Position numbers and translations under genes: made by a program
The notes under the pieces: model-generated
What the model saw: the letters and a program-made list of their open reading frames with translations, nothing else
Told to the model about the DNA's origin: nothing
The model's database searches: none
Source of the DNA: CAZQKL01 sp964593895 [NCBI: uncultured bacterium]
GTDB taxonomy: Bacteria; DYJV01
Assembly (NCBI GenBank): GCA_964593895.1
Contig: CAZQKL010000003.1
Coordinates: 1-33,343, forward strand
Length of the DNA: 33,343 nucleotides
Direction: 5' to 3'
In this document: positions 18,242-26,847 of the stretch, in pieces
Position numbering within the stretch: the first letter of the stretch is position 1
Layout: every line of letters begins with the position of its first letter

Positions 18242-18260
18242 AATTATTATTAAAATTCAA
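18232..18260 (-). promoter_or_regulatory. Promoter of livHMGF
   Basis: On the minus strand TTGAAT (18260-18255), a 17-base spacer and TATACA (18237-18232) precede livH by about 32 bases, leaving a short leader with the Shine-Dalgarno AAGGAGAGG. The -10 box matches 4 of 6 positions. Confidence 0.5.
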
Positions 18261-18269
18261 GAAAAAAAT

Positions 18270-19646
18270 TTAAAATATGGTAGGACCAATTATTTTTGTT
18301 AATTTTGGGAATTTTACAGGATAGTTGCCATCAAAACATGCATAGCAGTAATCGTTAAAATCTTCACCTACTCCTTTTTTTAATCCTTCTAAAGATAAAT
18401 ACGCAAGAGAATCTGCAGTAATGTATCTTCTTATTTCATCAACAGTATGACTTGAAGCAATTAACTCTCTTCTTGTAGGAGTATCAATTCCATAAAAACA
18501 TGGAAAATTTGTTGTTGGAGAACTTATCCTCATATGAATTTCTTTTGCACCTGCATTTCTGAGCATTTTTACAATTTTCCTTGAGGTTGTTCCTCTAACT
18601 ATTGAATCATCAATTAAAACAATTTTTTTCCCTTTTAAAACATCTTTTAATGCATTAAGTTTAATTTTTACGCCAAAATGTCTTATTGATTGCTTTGGTT
18701 CTATAAATGTTCTCCCAACATAGTGATTTCTAATAAGTCCAAGCTCAAAAGGAATTTTTGTCTCTTCAGAGTATCCAATTGCAGCAGGAATTCCTGAATC
18801 AGGAACAGGAACCACTAAATCAGCTTCAACTGGATGCTCCTGGGCAAGAATTTTCCCAAGAGTTTTTCTTAATTCATAAACATTTTTTCCAAATACAATG
18901 CTATCAGGTCTTGCAAAATATATATGCTCAAAGACACAGTAACTTTTTTTTGTTTTTTCACCAGGAATCCTTTCAGATTTTATCCCATTTGTATCAATAA
19001 TTATCATTTCACCAGGTTCAACTTCTCTAATGTATTCAGCTTCAATTAAATCAAAAGCACAAGTTTCAGATGAAAAAACGTATCCATCTTTAATTTTTCC
19101 AAGAACAAGAGGTCTAAATCCGTAATTATCTCTTGCTGCAATTAATTTTCCTTCTGTAAGAAATAATATGCTATAAGCTCCTTTTACCTGATATAATGCT
19201 TCTTTTATTCTGTCTATAATATTTTCAGAATGAGATTTTGCAATTAAATGAACAATAACTTCAGTGTCCATAGTGGATTGAAAGATGCTTCCTTCCTTTT
19301 CAAGTTTTTCTCGTAAAATTTCATAATTTACAAGATTGCCATTATGGGCAATGGCTAAAGTGCCTTTAAAATAATTCACCATAAAAGGCTGGGCATTTTG
19401 AAGAAGACTACTGCCTGTTGTTGAATATCTAACATGACCAATAGCAATATGACCTTTTAATTTTTCAATTATTTCTCTTGTGAAGATATCAACAACATGT
19501 CCCATTTGTATATGGGAATAATACTTTTTCCCATCAAATGAAACAATTCCAGCACTTTCCTGACCTCTATGCTGAAGTGCATGAAGTCCAAGATACGTTA
19601 AATTTGCTGCTTCAGGATAATTATAAACACCAAATATTCCACACAT
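18270..19646 (-). CDS. purF: Amidophosphoribosyltransferase (glutamine PRPP amidotransferase)
   Basis: It catalyses the first committed step of purine synthesis, converting PRPP and glutamine to phosphoribosylamine. The 458-aa protein starts MCGIFGVY, so the nucleophile C2 becomes N-terminal after methionine removal, with no propeptide. The Ntn-hydrolase domain shows HRGQESAGI and NLVNYEILR. The PRPP-binding motif is [13 protein letters not shown] near 343-355. Four cysteines C237, C383, C434 and C437 match the [4Fe-4S] ligands of the Bacillus-type enzyme, so an oxygen-labile cluster is likely. The ATG lacks a Shine-Dalgarno sequence. The gene lies 48 bases downstream of tRNA-Gly on the same strand and probably shares its promoter. 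Confidence 0.96.
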   Translation of the reverse strand: MCGIFGVYNYPEAANLTYLGLHALQHRGQESAGIVSFDGKKYYSHIQMGHVVDIFTREIIEKLKGHIAIGHVRYSTTGSSLLQNAQPFMVNYFKGTLAIAHNGNLVNYEILREKLEKEGSIFQSTMDTEVIVHLIAKSHSENIIDRIKEALYQVKGAYSILFLTEGKLIAARDNYGFRPLVLGKIKDGYVFSSETCAFDLIEAEYIREVEPGEMIIIDTNGIKSERIPGEKTKKSYCVFEHIYFARPDSIVFGKNVYELRKTLGKILAQEHPVEADLVVPVPDSGIPAAIGYSEETKIPFELGLIRNHYVGRTFIEPKQSIRHFGVKIKLNALKDVLKGKKIVLIDDSIVRGTTSRKIVKMLRNAGAKEIHMRISSPTTNFPCFYGIDTPTRRELIASSHTVDEIRRYITADSLAYLSLEGLKKGVGEDFNDYCYACFDGNYPVKFPKLTKIIGPTIF

Positions 19647-19694
19647 AAAAATAAAATTGAAAAATTTTTTTTATGATGCTATTGGTAAATTTAA

Positions 19695-19766
<72 letters not shown>

Positions 19767-19780
19767 AAAATTTTAAGTTT

Positions 19781-19809
19781 TTAATAGAGTAACTTTTATA
19801 AAAAGTCAA
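19781..19809 (-). promoter_or_regulatory. Promoter of tRNA-Gly (and probably purF)
   Basis: On the minus strand TTGACT (19809-19804), a 17-base spacer and TATTAA (19786-19781) end 14 bases before the mature tRNA 5' end. This is a good sigma70-type promoter. No separate promoter is visible between the tRNA and purF. Confidence 0.7.
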
Positions 19810-19831
19810 GATTTTTCAAGGAGGAGGGGAA

Positions 19832-20425
19832 ATGAAAAAAGTTATTGGATTGTTGATTTTATCATTTTTGATTTTTAGTTGTGCTCAGAAAAGTGGAAAC
19901 ATAAGGCAGTCTGCATATAAATCCCCAGGCACTACTCAAGGAATAAAAAAAACAACTCCAGAATTTTCAATTTTCAAAGGAGAAATAAAAGGTAAAGCGG
20001 TAAAGCCAGAAAGCATTGAAGAAGCAAAAATTTCTGAAAAGGAAAGTGGTCTTAGTGAGGAAAATATTGGTAAAGCTCAAGAAAACATAAACTTTAAATT
20101 AAGGGATATACATTTTGATTTTGATAGTTCAACTATAAAACCACAAGATATTCCATTTCTTGAGACACTTGCTCAATGGTTAATTTCTCATCCAAAATAT
20201 AAATTAATTATTGAAGGTCACTGCGATGAAAGAGGTTCAGAAATGTATAATTTAGCACTTGGTCAAAGAAGAGCTGATGCTGTTAAAAAGTTCCTTGTAA
20301 ACCTTGGAGTTTCACCTGATAGAATAACAACAATAAGTTATGGAGAAGAAAAGCCAATAGACCCAAGGCATTGCGAGGAAGCATGGGCAAAAAATAGAAG
20401 GTGTCATTTTATAATAGAAGAGTAG
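19832..20425 (+). CDS. pal: Peptidoglycan-associated lipoprotein Pal (OmpA family)
   Basis: Pal anchors the outer membrane to peptidoglycan as part of the Tol-Pal system. The 197-aa protein has a lipoprotein signal with lipobox LIFSC and C17 lipidated, then a linker of about 70 low-complexity charged residues. The OmpA-like domain occupies about 90-197, with DIHFDFDSSTIKPQDIPFL, the peptidoglycan-binding EGHCDERGSEMYNLALGQ and ISYGEEKPIDPRHCEEAWAKN. The domain places an outer membrane in this organism. A strong AAGGAGGAGGGG precedes the ATG. tolA, tolB, tolQ and tolR are not here. It heads a long plus-strand run, divergent from the tRNA-Gly/purF unit. A -10-like TATAAA at 19797 is visible, but its -35 is poor. 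Confidence 0.93.
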   Translation: MKKVIGLLILSFLIFSCAQKSGNIRQSAYKSPGTTQGIKKTTPEFSIFKGEIKGKAVKPESIEEAKISEKESGLSEENIGKAQENINFKLRDIHFDFDSSTIKPQDIPFLETLAQWLISHPKYKLIIEGHCDERGSEMYNLALGQRRADAVKKFLVNLGVSPDRITTISYGEEKPIDPRHCEEAWAKNRRCHFIIEE

Positions 20426-20429
20426 GAAA

Positions 20430-21053
20430 ATGAAACAGAAAATTGGTTTAATAGATTATGGAATGGGAAACTTAAAAAGTGTCTTTAAAGCTTTTGAAAA
20501 AATGGGTGCAAAATGTGAAATCATTACTTCTGGTGAAAAATTACTTAAAATGGATAAAGCGGTTTTACCAGGTGTTGGTGCTATAAAAGATTGTATGGAA
20601 AATTTAAAAAGATTGGAACTTGTTGAACCTATTTATGAATTTATAAGTAGTGGAAAATACTTTTTAGGAATTTGTTTAGGAATGCAGGCTTTACTTGAAA
20701 AAAGTTTTGAATTTGGAGAGGTTAATGCTCTTGGTATTATTAAAGGAGAAGTTGTAAAATTTGAAAATCTCGGTAATCTTCCAATTCCTCACATGGGTTG
20801 GAACAGCATAATCATAAAAAAAGAAAGTCCTCTATTTTATGGGATTAAAAGTGGGGATTTTTTCTATTTTGCTCATTCATATTATGTAAAACTTAAAAAT
20901 AAAAAAGAGAATGAGATGAGCGAAACTGAATATGGCATCTATTTTACTTCATCAATTAATAAAGATAACGTGTTTGGAGTTCAGTTTCATCCAGAAAAAA
21001 GTCAGAAAAAAGGATTACAATTAATAGAAAACTTTATAAAGAGGTTGAAATGA
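20430..21053 (+). CDS. hisH: Imidazole glycerol phosphate synthase, glutaminase subunit HisH
   Basis: HisH hydrolyses glutamine and channels ammonia to HisF, which makes imidazole glycerol phosphate (histidine synthesis) and AICAR. The 207-aa class I amidotransferase starts with IGLIDYGMGNLKSVFKAFE. The nucleophile is C82 in GICLGMQ, and the catalytic H187 and E189 are in QFHPEKS. PHMGWNSI is typical of HisH. The cyclase HisF and other his genes are not in the window, so it stands apart from a his operon. It lies four bases after pal and overlaps the next gene as ATGA. Confidence 0.93.
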   Translation: MKQKIGLIDYGMGNLKSVFKAFEKMGAKCEIITSGEKLLKMDKAVLPGVGAIKDCMENLKRLELVEPIYEFISSGKYFLGICLGMQALLEKSFEFGEVNALGIIKGEVVKFENLGNLPIPHMGWNSIIIKKESPLFYGIKSGDFFYFAHSYYVKLKNKKENEMSETEYGIYFTSSINKDNVFGVQFHPEKSQKKGLQLIENFIKRLK

Positions 21054-21691
21054 AAACAAAAATTTTATTATTAGGCTTAACAATTCTTTTAATTTTATCA
21101 TGTTCTCATAAAAATGTTAAAAATTCACAGTCTCCAATAATTCAAAAGCCAGCAAAAGTTTATATCCCTCCTTTTAAATATGTTGCAAATAAAAATTTAC
21201 AAAATTTTGAAATTAAAATTGAGATGAAAAAAGTTAAGTATTCTTACAATAACGAGCTTATGGATTTGATTGTAAGAGATTTATCTGAAAAGTTTTATTT
21301 GAAAATTAAAAATTTAAGAAAAGATTACAAACCTTATTCATTTGAGGATGTTGAGAATGTATTTGAAGAGCCTTGCTGGGAAGTGCCTTTAAAAAAAATT
21401 AAAAGAAGATTTGAGATTAAATACCTCATACAAGGTTATATTATTAAATTTATTGAAAGACAAGGTAACAGTTTTTCTGTTAAAACTCCTGCTGAAGTTG
21501 ATTTTATAATTACTTTAAAGGATTTATCAACAGGTAAAATTATCTGGCAAAAGGAGTATCATGAAAAACAGGAAACTTTAAGTTCAAATCTTTTGTATTT
21601 TTATAAGTTTTTAAAAAGGAAAGGAAAATGGTTAAGTGCACTTGAACTTTCTGAATCTGCTTTTACAAAACTTGTTAAAGAGTTACCTTGA
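21050..21691 (+). CDS. Uncharacterised lipoprotein, 213 aa
   Basis: The protein has a lipoprotein signal peptide ending LILSC, with C18 as the lipidated residue. The mature part has no named domain that I recognise. It contains a predicted beta-rich region, IKYLIQGYIIKFIERQG...AEVDFIITLKDLSTGKIIWQKEYHEKQETLSSNLL, and ends KGKWLSALELSESAFTKLVKELP. This pattern resembles hypothetical outer-membrane lipoproteins of deltaproteobacteria as I remember them, where 'TGK-I-W...E-Q-LS-NL' is conserved. An envelope role is inferred. The start overlaps hisH by four bases, and it lies two genes after pal, another envelope lipoprotein. Confidence 0.8.
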   Translation: MKTKILLLGLTILLILSCSHKNVKNSQSPIIQKPAKVYIPPFKYVANKNLQNFEIKIEMKKVKYSYNNELMDLIVRDLSEKFYLKIKNLRKDYKPYSFEDVENVFEEPCWEVPLKKIKRRFEIKYLIQGYIIKFIERQGNSFSVKTPAEVDFIITLKDLSTGKIIWQKEYHEKQETLSSNLLYFYKFLKRKGKWLSALELSESAFTKLVKELP

Positions 21692-22257
21692 TGATTAAAG
21701 TAGAATTTATTTTGGCAAGCTCATCTCCAAGAAGAATTGAGTTATTGAAAAAAGCTGGCTTAAAATTTAGAATTATTCCTGCAGATATTGTTGAAAATAA
21801 TAATTCAAATGACCCAATTGAAGTTGCTATTAAAAATTCCTATTTTAAAGCACTTAAAGTAGCAAAAAAGTTTAAAAATAATTTTGTCGCAGGATTTGAT
21901 ACAGTTGTTGAAATTGATGGCAAAATTATTGGAAAGCCTAAAAATAGAGAAGAAGCAGAAATTATGTTGAAAACATTATCAGGAAAAGTCCATACTGTAA
22001 CTACAGGATTTACAATTTTGAATTTAAATAAAATGGTAGAGATAAAAAAGTATTGTGTTTCCAGAGTAAAATTTAAAAATTTATTGCAAGATGAAATAGA
22101 TTGGTATCTATCAACTGATGAACCTTATGATAAAGCAGGAGCCTATGCTATTCAGGGAATTGGTGCTTTTATGGTAAAGGAAATTTACGGTTCTTTTACA
22201 AATGTTATAGGACTTCCTTTATGCGAATTTATTGAAGTTTTAAGAGAACTAAAATGA
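21691..22257 (+). CDS. maf: Maf/YhdE-like nucleoside triphosphate pyrophosphatase
   Basis: This is a house-cleaning enzyme that hydrolyses non-canonical or excess nucleoside triphosphates (dTTP/UTP in YhdE-type members) to monophosphates. The 188-aa protein carries FILASSSPRRIELLKKAG at the N-terminus, AGFDTVVEIDGKIIGKP with the catalytic aspartate, SGKVHTVTTGFTI, and DKAGAYAIQGIGAFMV. The start is ATG at 21691, sharing one base with the upstream stop; the TTG at 21688 would add one residue. The next gene, yggS, overlaps it by four bases. Which triphosphate it prefers is not certain from sequence. Confidence 0.93.
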   Translation: MIKVEFILASSSPRRIELLKKAGLKFRIIPADIVENNNSNDPIEVAIKNSYFKALKVAKKFKNNFVAGFDTVVEIDGKIIGKPKNREEAEIMLKTLSGKVHTVTTGFTILNLNKMVEIKKYCVSRVKFKNLLQDEIDWYLSTDEPYDKAGAYAIQGIGAFMVKEIYGSFTNVIGLPLCEFIEVLRELK

Positions 22258-22931
22258 TGAATATTTGCGAGAGAATAGAGAATATTTTAGAAATTATTGA
22301 AAAATGTAAAATTAAAGCTGGCAGGAAAGATAATGTAAAATTAATTGCTGTATCAAAAACATTTCCAGCCGATAAAATATTAGAAGTCTACAATTGTGGG
22401 ATAAGAGATTTTGGTGAAAATTATGTTCAAGAAATGATAAAAAAGATTGATGAGTTAAAAAATTATGGTATAAAATGGCATTTTATTGGACATCTTCAGA
22501 GAAATAAAGCAAAGTATATTTTTGATAAAATAGAATATCTACAATCACTTTGCTCAATAAAACTTGCTGAAATTTTAAATAGGAAACTTGAAACTAAAGG
22601 TTTAAAATTAAAAGTTTTAGTTCAGGTAAACATTGGTAAAGATAAAAATAAACATGGAATCTATGAAGAAGAATTGGAAGATTTTTTAATAGAATTACAA
22701 AAATTTAAAAATTTAATAATTAAAGGTTTAATGTGCATTCCCCCATTATCAATTGATAGAGAAATTACAAGAAAATATTATAGAAAGATGAGGGAACTAT
22801 TTGAAAAATATAAAGATAATTTTCAATTTGAAGAATTATCAATGGGGATGAGTGGAGATTTTGATATTGCAGTTGAGGAAGGAGCAACAATGGTAAGAAT
22901 TGGAACTTTAATTTTTGGACAAAGGAGCTAA
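22254..22931 (+). CDS. yggS: PLP homeostasis protein, YggS/PLPBP family
   Basis: It binds pyridoxal 5'-phosphate and helps buffer the free cofactor in the cytosol; no catalytic activity is established for the family. The 225-aa TIM-barrel protein has the PLP-binding lysine K35 in LIAVSKTFP, then FGENYVQEM, WHFIGHLQRNKAKYI and the phosphate-binding tail SMGMSGDFDIAVEEGATMVRIG. The length is normal. It overlaps maf by four bases and is followed by a small membrane-anchored coiled-coil gene after two bases. Neighbours such as yggT or sepF, common in other bacteria, are not seen. Confidence 0.95.
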   Translation: MMNICERIENILEIIEKCKIKAGRKDNVKLIAVSKTFPADKILEVYNCGIRDFGENYVQEMIKKIDELKNYGIKWHFIGHLQRNKAKYIFDKIEYLQSLCSIKLAEILNRKLETKGLKLKVLVQVNIGKDKNKHGIYEEELEDFLIELQKFKNLIIKGLMCIPPLSIDREITRKYYRKMRELFEKYKDNFQFEELSMGMSGDFDIAVEEGATMVRIGTLIFGQRS

Positions 22932-22933
22932 TT

Positions 22934-23257
22934 ATGTTTTCAATATCAGTTATGCTTATAGTTTTTTTACTATTTTTCATTGCAATTCTTTTCATGTACA
23001 TAGTATATTTAAATGGTGAGTATAAGAAAGTGATAGAGCTTTATCAGAAAGCAGTTAGTGAACAGGAAAGATTAGAGAAAAGGTTTCTTGAATATACTGA
23101 AAAAATAGAGAAACTACAAAAAGAATTGGCTGATAAAGAGGTTGAAATTCATAAACTAACAGATGAAAATACAAAATTAAACCGTAGAGTTAAAAAGCTA
23201 CTTGAAGTTAATCAGGAATTAAAATCAAAACTTGAAACACTTCAGGAAATTTATTAG
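22934..23257 (+). CDS. Small membrane-anchored coiled-coil protein, function unknown
   Basis: The 107-aa protein has one N-terminal transmembrane helix (about 3-25) followed by about 80 residues of heptad-like, Lys/Glu-rich helix: VIELYQKAVSEQERLEKRFL, then EKLQKELADKEVEIHKLTDE and further repeats to the end. The topology resembles division-linked proteins such as FtsB/FtsL or other bitopic coiled-coil proteins, but no family match is claimed. It follows yggS by two bases, and AAGGAG precedes the ATG with 6 bases between. In many genomes yggS precedes division genes, which makes a cell-envelope role worth testing. It may also be a lineage-specific protein. Confidence 0.7.
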   Translation: MFSISVMLIVFLLFFIAILFMYIVYLNGEYKKVIELYQKAVSEQERLEKRFLEYTEKIEKLQKELADKEVEIHKLTDENTKLNRRVKKLLEVNQELKSKLETLQEIY

Positions 23258-23269
23258 AAGGAGGAAGGA

Positions 23270-23779
23270 ATGATATATAGAGGAAAGGTTTGGAAATTTG
23301 GGGATGATATAGATACAGATGCAATTATTCCTGCAAGATATTTAAATACTTCAGACCCTGAGGAGCTTGCAAAACATTGTATGGAAGATGCTGACCCAGA
23401 ATTTGTAAAAAAAATGAATAAAGGAGATATTATTGTTGCAGGTGAAAATTTTGGAAGTGGCTCTTCAAGAGAGCATGCTCCAATTTCAATTAAAGCTTGT
23501 GGAATTTCATGTGTTATTGCAAAGTCATTTGCAAGAATATTTTTTAGAAATTCTTTTAATATTGGGCTTCCAATATTGGAAGCACCAGATGCAGTTGATG
23601 AAATAAATGAAGGTGATGAGCTTGAAGTTAATTTTAAGACAGGTGAAATAAAAAATCTAACAACAAAAAAGGTTTATAAATCTCAACCTATACCGCCATT
23701 TATGCAGGAGCTTGTTGAAAAAGGTGGACTTTTAAAATATGTTGTGGAAAAAGTTAAACAAGGGAGGATGGATAGATGA
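23270..23779 (+). CDS. leuD: 3-isopropylmalate dehydratase, small subunit
   Basis: With LeuC it isomerises 2- to 3-isopropylmalate in leucine synthesis, an aconitase-type [4Fe-4S] reaction; the cluster sits on LeuC. The 169-aa protein is of the short thermophile/archaeal type. It shows [36 protein letters not shown] and [19 protein letters not shown]. The closely related homoaconitase and citraconate-type hydratases are hard to tell apart from sequence; the adjacent leuB favours leucine synthesis. AGAAGGAGG precedes the ATG. leuC and leuA are not in the window. It overlaps leuB by four bases. Confidence 0.92.
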   Translation: MIYRGKVWKFGDDIDTDAIIPARYLNTSDPEELAKHCMEDADPEFVKKMNKGDIIVAGENFGSGSSREHAPISIKACGISCVIAKSFARIFFRNSFNIGLPILEAPDAVDEINEGDELEVNFKTGEIKNLTTKKVYKSQPIPPFMQELVEKGGLLKYVVEKVKQGRMDR

Positions 23780-24828
23780 GCACATATAAAATTGCAGTAA
23801 TTCCTGGAGATGGAATTGGGCCTGAGGTTATAAATGAAGCTTTAAAAGTTCTTGAAGCTTTACAAGATGATAATTTAAAATTTGATTTTGTTAAATTTGA
23901 TTTTGGTGGAGAAAGATATTTAAAAACAGAAGAAACACTTCCTGATTCAGCAATTGAAGAGTTAAAAAAGTTTGATGCAATTTTACTTGGGGCAATAGGT
24001 CATCCAGATGTGAAACCTGGAATACTTGAAAAGGGGATATTATTAAAATTAAGATTTGAACTTGACCAGTATATTAATTTAAGGCCAATAAAACTTTATG
24101 AGGGAGTAGAAACACCTTTAAAAGATAAAGGTCCAGATGATATAGACTTTGTTGTTGTTAGAGAAAATACAGAAGGATTGTATGCTGGTTCAGGTGGTTT
24201 TTTAAGAAAAAGGACAAAGTATGAGGTTGCAATTCAGGAATCAATAAATACATATTTTGGAGTTGAAAGATGTGTTAGATATGCCTATGAATTTACAAGA
24301 AAAAGGAATAAAAAGAAAAAACTTCTTCTTTGCGGTAAAACAAATGTTTTAACATATGCATTTGATTTATGGGAGAGAGTTTTTTATGAAGTTGGAAAAG
24401 ATTATCCAGATATAGAAAAAGAATATGGGCATGTTGATGCTGTTTGCATGTGGATGGTAAAAAATCCTGAAATGTTTGATGTAATAGTTACAGATAATAT
24501 GTTTGGTGATATTATCACTGACCTTGGAGCAATAATTCAGGGTGGAATGGGAATTGCCGCAGGAGGAAATATAAATCCAAATGGTGTATCAATGTTTGAA
24601 CCAATTGGAGGTTCAGCTCCAAAATATGCAGGAAAAAATGTGATAAATCCACTTGCAGCAATAATGGCTGGGGAAATGATGTTAAGATTTTTTAATGAAG
24701 ATAAATATGCAGATAGAATTGAAAATAGCGTTAAAATTGTTTTAAAAAATCACTTAAAAAGTCTTTCTGCAGGGAAAATGGGTTACACAACTCAGGAAGT
24801 TGGAGATTTGGTTGTAAAATATTTATAG
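23776..24828 (+). CDS. leuB: 3-isopropylmalate dehydrogenase
   Basis: It oxidises and decarboxylates 3-isopropylmalate to 2-oxoisocaproate with NAD+. The 350-aa protein begins [20 protein letters not shown] and has [15 protein letters not shown]. It carries the metal-binding [13 protein letters not shown] and the family signature region [20 protein letters not shown]. The length fits IPMDH and not the longer isocitrate dehydrogenase. A homoisocitrate or tartrate dehydrogenase role cannot be excluded, but leuD directly upstream makes the leucine pathway most likely. The Shine-Dalgarno AGGGAGG lies inside leuD. Confidence 0.93.
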   Translation: MSTYKIAVIPGDGIGPEVINEALKVLEALQDDNLKFDFVKFDFGGERYLKTEETLPDSAIEELKKFDAILLGAIGHPDVKPGILEKGILLKLRFELDQYINLRPIKLYEGVETPLKDKGPDDIDFVVVRENTEGLYAGSGGFLRKRTKYEVAIQESINTYFGVERCVRYAYEFTRKRNKKKKLLLCGKTNVLTYAFDLWERVFYEVGKDYPDIEKEYGHVDAVCMWMVKNPEMFDVIVTDNMFGDIITDLGAIIQGGMGIAAGGNINPNGVSMFEPIGGSAPKYAGKNVINPLAAIMAGEMMLRFFNEDKYADRIENSVKIVLKNHLKSLSAGKMGYTTQEVGDLVVKYL

Positions 24829-24837
24829 AGGGTTGTC

Positions 24838-25770
24838 ATGAAAACAGATATACTTCTTGAAACAGGGACAAATGAACTTGAAATAATTGAGTTTTACATT
24901 GATGGAAAAGAGGAAGATGGTTCTATAAAACGTAATTATTTTGGAATAAATGTTGCAAAAGTAAGAGAAATTATTAAAACACCTAAACTCACAGATGTTC
25001 CAAAGGCTGATAAAAATATTGAAGGAATGATAAATTTAAGAGGTGAAATAATTCCAATGATAAATCTTGCAAAATGGCTTGAAATAGATTCTCCATCTCC
25101 AATGAAAAAGGTAATAATTACAGAATTTAATAATGTTGTTAATGGCTTTATGGTAAATGACGTAACAAGAATTTATAGGATTAACTGGAGGAATGTTATT
25201 CAGCCATCACAACTAAGCACATCTAAAAAAACTAATTGTATAACAAGTGTTGTAAAGATAGATGATAAATTAATACTTATATTGGATTTTGAAAGCATTA
25301 TTGCAGATATCTTCCCAGAATATTCAGTAAAAGAAGTTGAACCAGATAAAATTTCAAAAGCTGATAAATTAAAGGGAAAAACAATTTTAATAGCAGATGA
25401 TTCGCCAGGAATTAGGTCAATAATGAAAAAATCTTTACAAAAAGCTGGAATAAATGTGATTGAAACTTCCAATGGTGAAGAAGCTTTTAGTAAATTAAAT
25501 GAAATTTTAAATATAGCAAGAAAAGAGAATAAAAGTGTAAATGAATATCTTGATGCAATAGTTACAGACCTTGAAATGCCTGGAATGGATGGAGCTCATC
25601 TTGTAAAAAGAGTAAGAGAACTACCAGAATTTGATAAAATTCCAATTATTGTTTTTTCATCAATGGTTAGTGAAGCTAATAAAAGAAAGCTTTACTCAAT
25701 TGGTGCAAATAGATTTTTGGGAAAACCTGAACTTGGAAAACTTGTAGAAATTTTAGCTGAAACTATTTAA
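24838..25770 (+). CDS. cheV: Chemotaxis coupling protein CheV
   Basis: CheV links chemoreceptors to the CheA kinase and can be phosphorylated by CheA to adjust signalling. The 310-aa protein has an N-terminal CheW domain (about 8-165; VREIIKTPKLTDVPKA and NIEGMINLRGEIIPMINLA) and a C-terminal receiver domain (about 180-310). The receiver has the acidic pair in IADDSPG, the phospho-acceptor D244 in VTDLEMPGMDG, S/T in IIVFSSMV and the lysine in FLGKPE. It implies that the cell is motile, yet no other che or flagellar gene is present here. AGAGGG precedes the ATG. The stop overlaps the convergent radical-SAM gene by four bases. Confidence 0.94.
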   Translation: MKTDILLETGTNELEIIEFYIDGKEEDGSIKRNYFGINVAKVREIIKTPKLTDVPKADKNIEGMINLRGEIIPMINLAKWLEIDSPSPMKKVIITEFNNVVNGFMVNDVTRIYRINWRNVIQPSQLSTSKKTNCITSVVKIDDKLILILDFESIIADIFPEYSVKEVEPDKISKADKLKGKTILIADDSPGIRSIMKKSLQKAGINVIETSNGEEAFSKLNEILNIARKENKSVNEYLDAIVTDLEMPGMDGAHLVKRVRELPEFDKIPIIVFSSMVSEANKRKLYSIGANRFLGKPELGKLVEILAETI

Positions 25771-26771
25771 AATATTCCTGCAATTTCGCAACCACAGTTT
25801 TTACATTTATTATTTTCAAGATTTAAGATTTCAATATAATATCCACTTCTTTTAATTAGCATTGTATTGCAATTTGGACAGAATGTGCTTGACCCTTCAG
25901 TATCAGGTATATTTCCTGTATAAACATAATTTAACCCAACAGAAAGTCCAATTTCTCTTGCTTTTTTTACTGTCATAAAAGGAGTTGGAGGAGCATCTGT
26001 TAATTTGTAAGTTGGATAAAATGCACTAACGTGCCATGGAATATTTTTATCTATGCTTTTTATGAAATTGGCAATCTGGGTTAGTTCTTTCTCAGAATCA
26101 TTGTAACCTGGAATTATTAAAGTTGTTATTTCAACCCATACACCAAAAGATTTTAATTTTTCCACATTTTCAAGAACAGGTTTTAGTTTAGCTCTGCATA
26201 TTTTAGAGTAAAATTTTTCAGAAAATTTAATGTCAATATTTATAGCATCAAGCCACTCTTTTAAATCATTTATAACTTCTTTACTCATATATCCATTGCT
26301 AACAAAAATATTTTTTATCCCATTTTCTTTGGCAATTAAGCCAGTTTCCCTTGCAAGTTCATAGTAAATTGTTGGTTCAGTATAAGTGTATGAAATTGAG
26401 AGTAGATGGTTATTAACTGTTTTTTTTACAAGTTCCTCTGGATAAATATCTTTTCCAATAATTTTTCCACCATGTAATTCAGGGAATTGAGAAATTTCAA
26501 AATTCTGACAGTGCAAGCATTTAAAATTACATCCAACAGTTGAAATAGAATATGTGTATGAGCCAGGTAGAAAATGATATAAAGGTTTTTTTTCAACTGG
26601 GTCTATATTTTCTGCAATAATTTTTGGATACACAAGAGAATATAAGGTCTGGTTTTTGTTAAGTCTTACTCTGCATATTCCAGTGGAATTATTTTTTATA
26701 ATGCAGTAATGATTACATAATAGGCATTTAACATCATTTTCTCTTTTTTCATAAAAAAGTGCTTCTTTCAT
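25767..26771 (-). CDS. amrS: AmmeMemoRadiSam system radical SAM protein AmrS
   Basis: The 334-aa protein is a radical S-adenosylmethionine enzyme of the AmrS family, whose reaction is unknown. The cluster motif is C81, C85 and C88 in GCNFKCLHC, followed by ISYTYTEPTIYYELARETG and VSNGYMSKEV. The N-terminus has C16, C19, C23 and C33 in the spacing CxxC..C..C. The C-terminus has CPNC and CKNCGC, so two more metal sites are likely. The family is named for its frequent partners AmmeMemoRadiSam A and B; neither is in the window. There is no Shine-Dalgarno sequence; a weak promoter lies with its -10 box six bases before the ATG. It is divergent from the histidine kinase. Confidence 0.88.
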   Translation of the reverse strand: MKEALFYEKRENDVKCLLCNHYCIIKNNSTGICRVRLNKNQTLYSLVYPKIIAENIDPVEKKPLYHFLPGSYTYSISTVGCNFKCLHCQNFEISQFPELHGGKIIGKDIYPEELVKKTVNNHLLSISYTYTEPTIYYELARETGLIAKENGIKNIFVSNGYMSKEVINDLKEWLDAINIDIKFSEKFYSKICRAKLKPVLENVEKLKSFGVWVEITTLIIPGYNDSEKELTQIANFIKSIDKNIPWHVSAFYPTYKLTDAPPTPFMTVKKAREIGLSVGLNYVYTGNIPDTEGSSTFCPNCNTMLIKRSGYYIEILNLENNKCKNCGCEIAGIF

Positions 26772-26777
26772 ATTTTT

Positions 26778-26806
26778 AAATTAACACACAAAAAAAATTT
26801 TTTCAA
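26778..26806 (-). promoter_or_regulatory. Weak promoter candidate for amrS
   Basis: On the minus strand TTGAAA (26806-26801), 17 bases and TAATTT (26783-26778) precede the ATG by six bases. The -35 is good and the -10 is poor (3 of 6), but the geometry matches the other near-leaderless promoters here. Confidence 0.3.
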
Positions 26807-26811
26807 ATTAA

Positions 26812-26840
26812 TTGATTTTTTTCTTTTTCTCAATTATTAT
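26812..26840 (+). promoter_or_regulatory. Promoter of the hybrid histidine kinase
   Basis: TTGATT at 26812-26817, a 17-base spacer and TATTAT at 26835-26840 precede the ATG at 26848 by only seven bases, so the transcript is predicted leaderless or nearly so. The TTG at 26812 could be mistaken for a start codon but is the -35 box. Confidence 0.6.
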
Positions 26841-26847
26841 TAATTTG

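Noticed and set aside
18027-18260. 77-aa Tyr/Cys/Trp-rich minus-strand frame over the livH start
   Set aside because: It overlaps livH in another frame and covers the livH promoter; the composition is that of a shadow frame.
19797-19802. TATAAA as the pal -10 box
   Set aside because: No acceptable -35 lies 16-18 bases upstream, and the sequence falls inside the tRNA-Gly promoter on the other strand, so it was not listed as a promoter.
26812-26847. Extension of the histidine kinase upstream to a TTG at 26812
   Set aside because: The TTG is the -35 box of a good promoter, and the extra 12 residues (mostly Phe and Ile) come from the AT-rich promoter. The ATG at 26848 gives a normal membrane helix with a basic flank.
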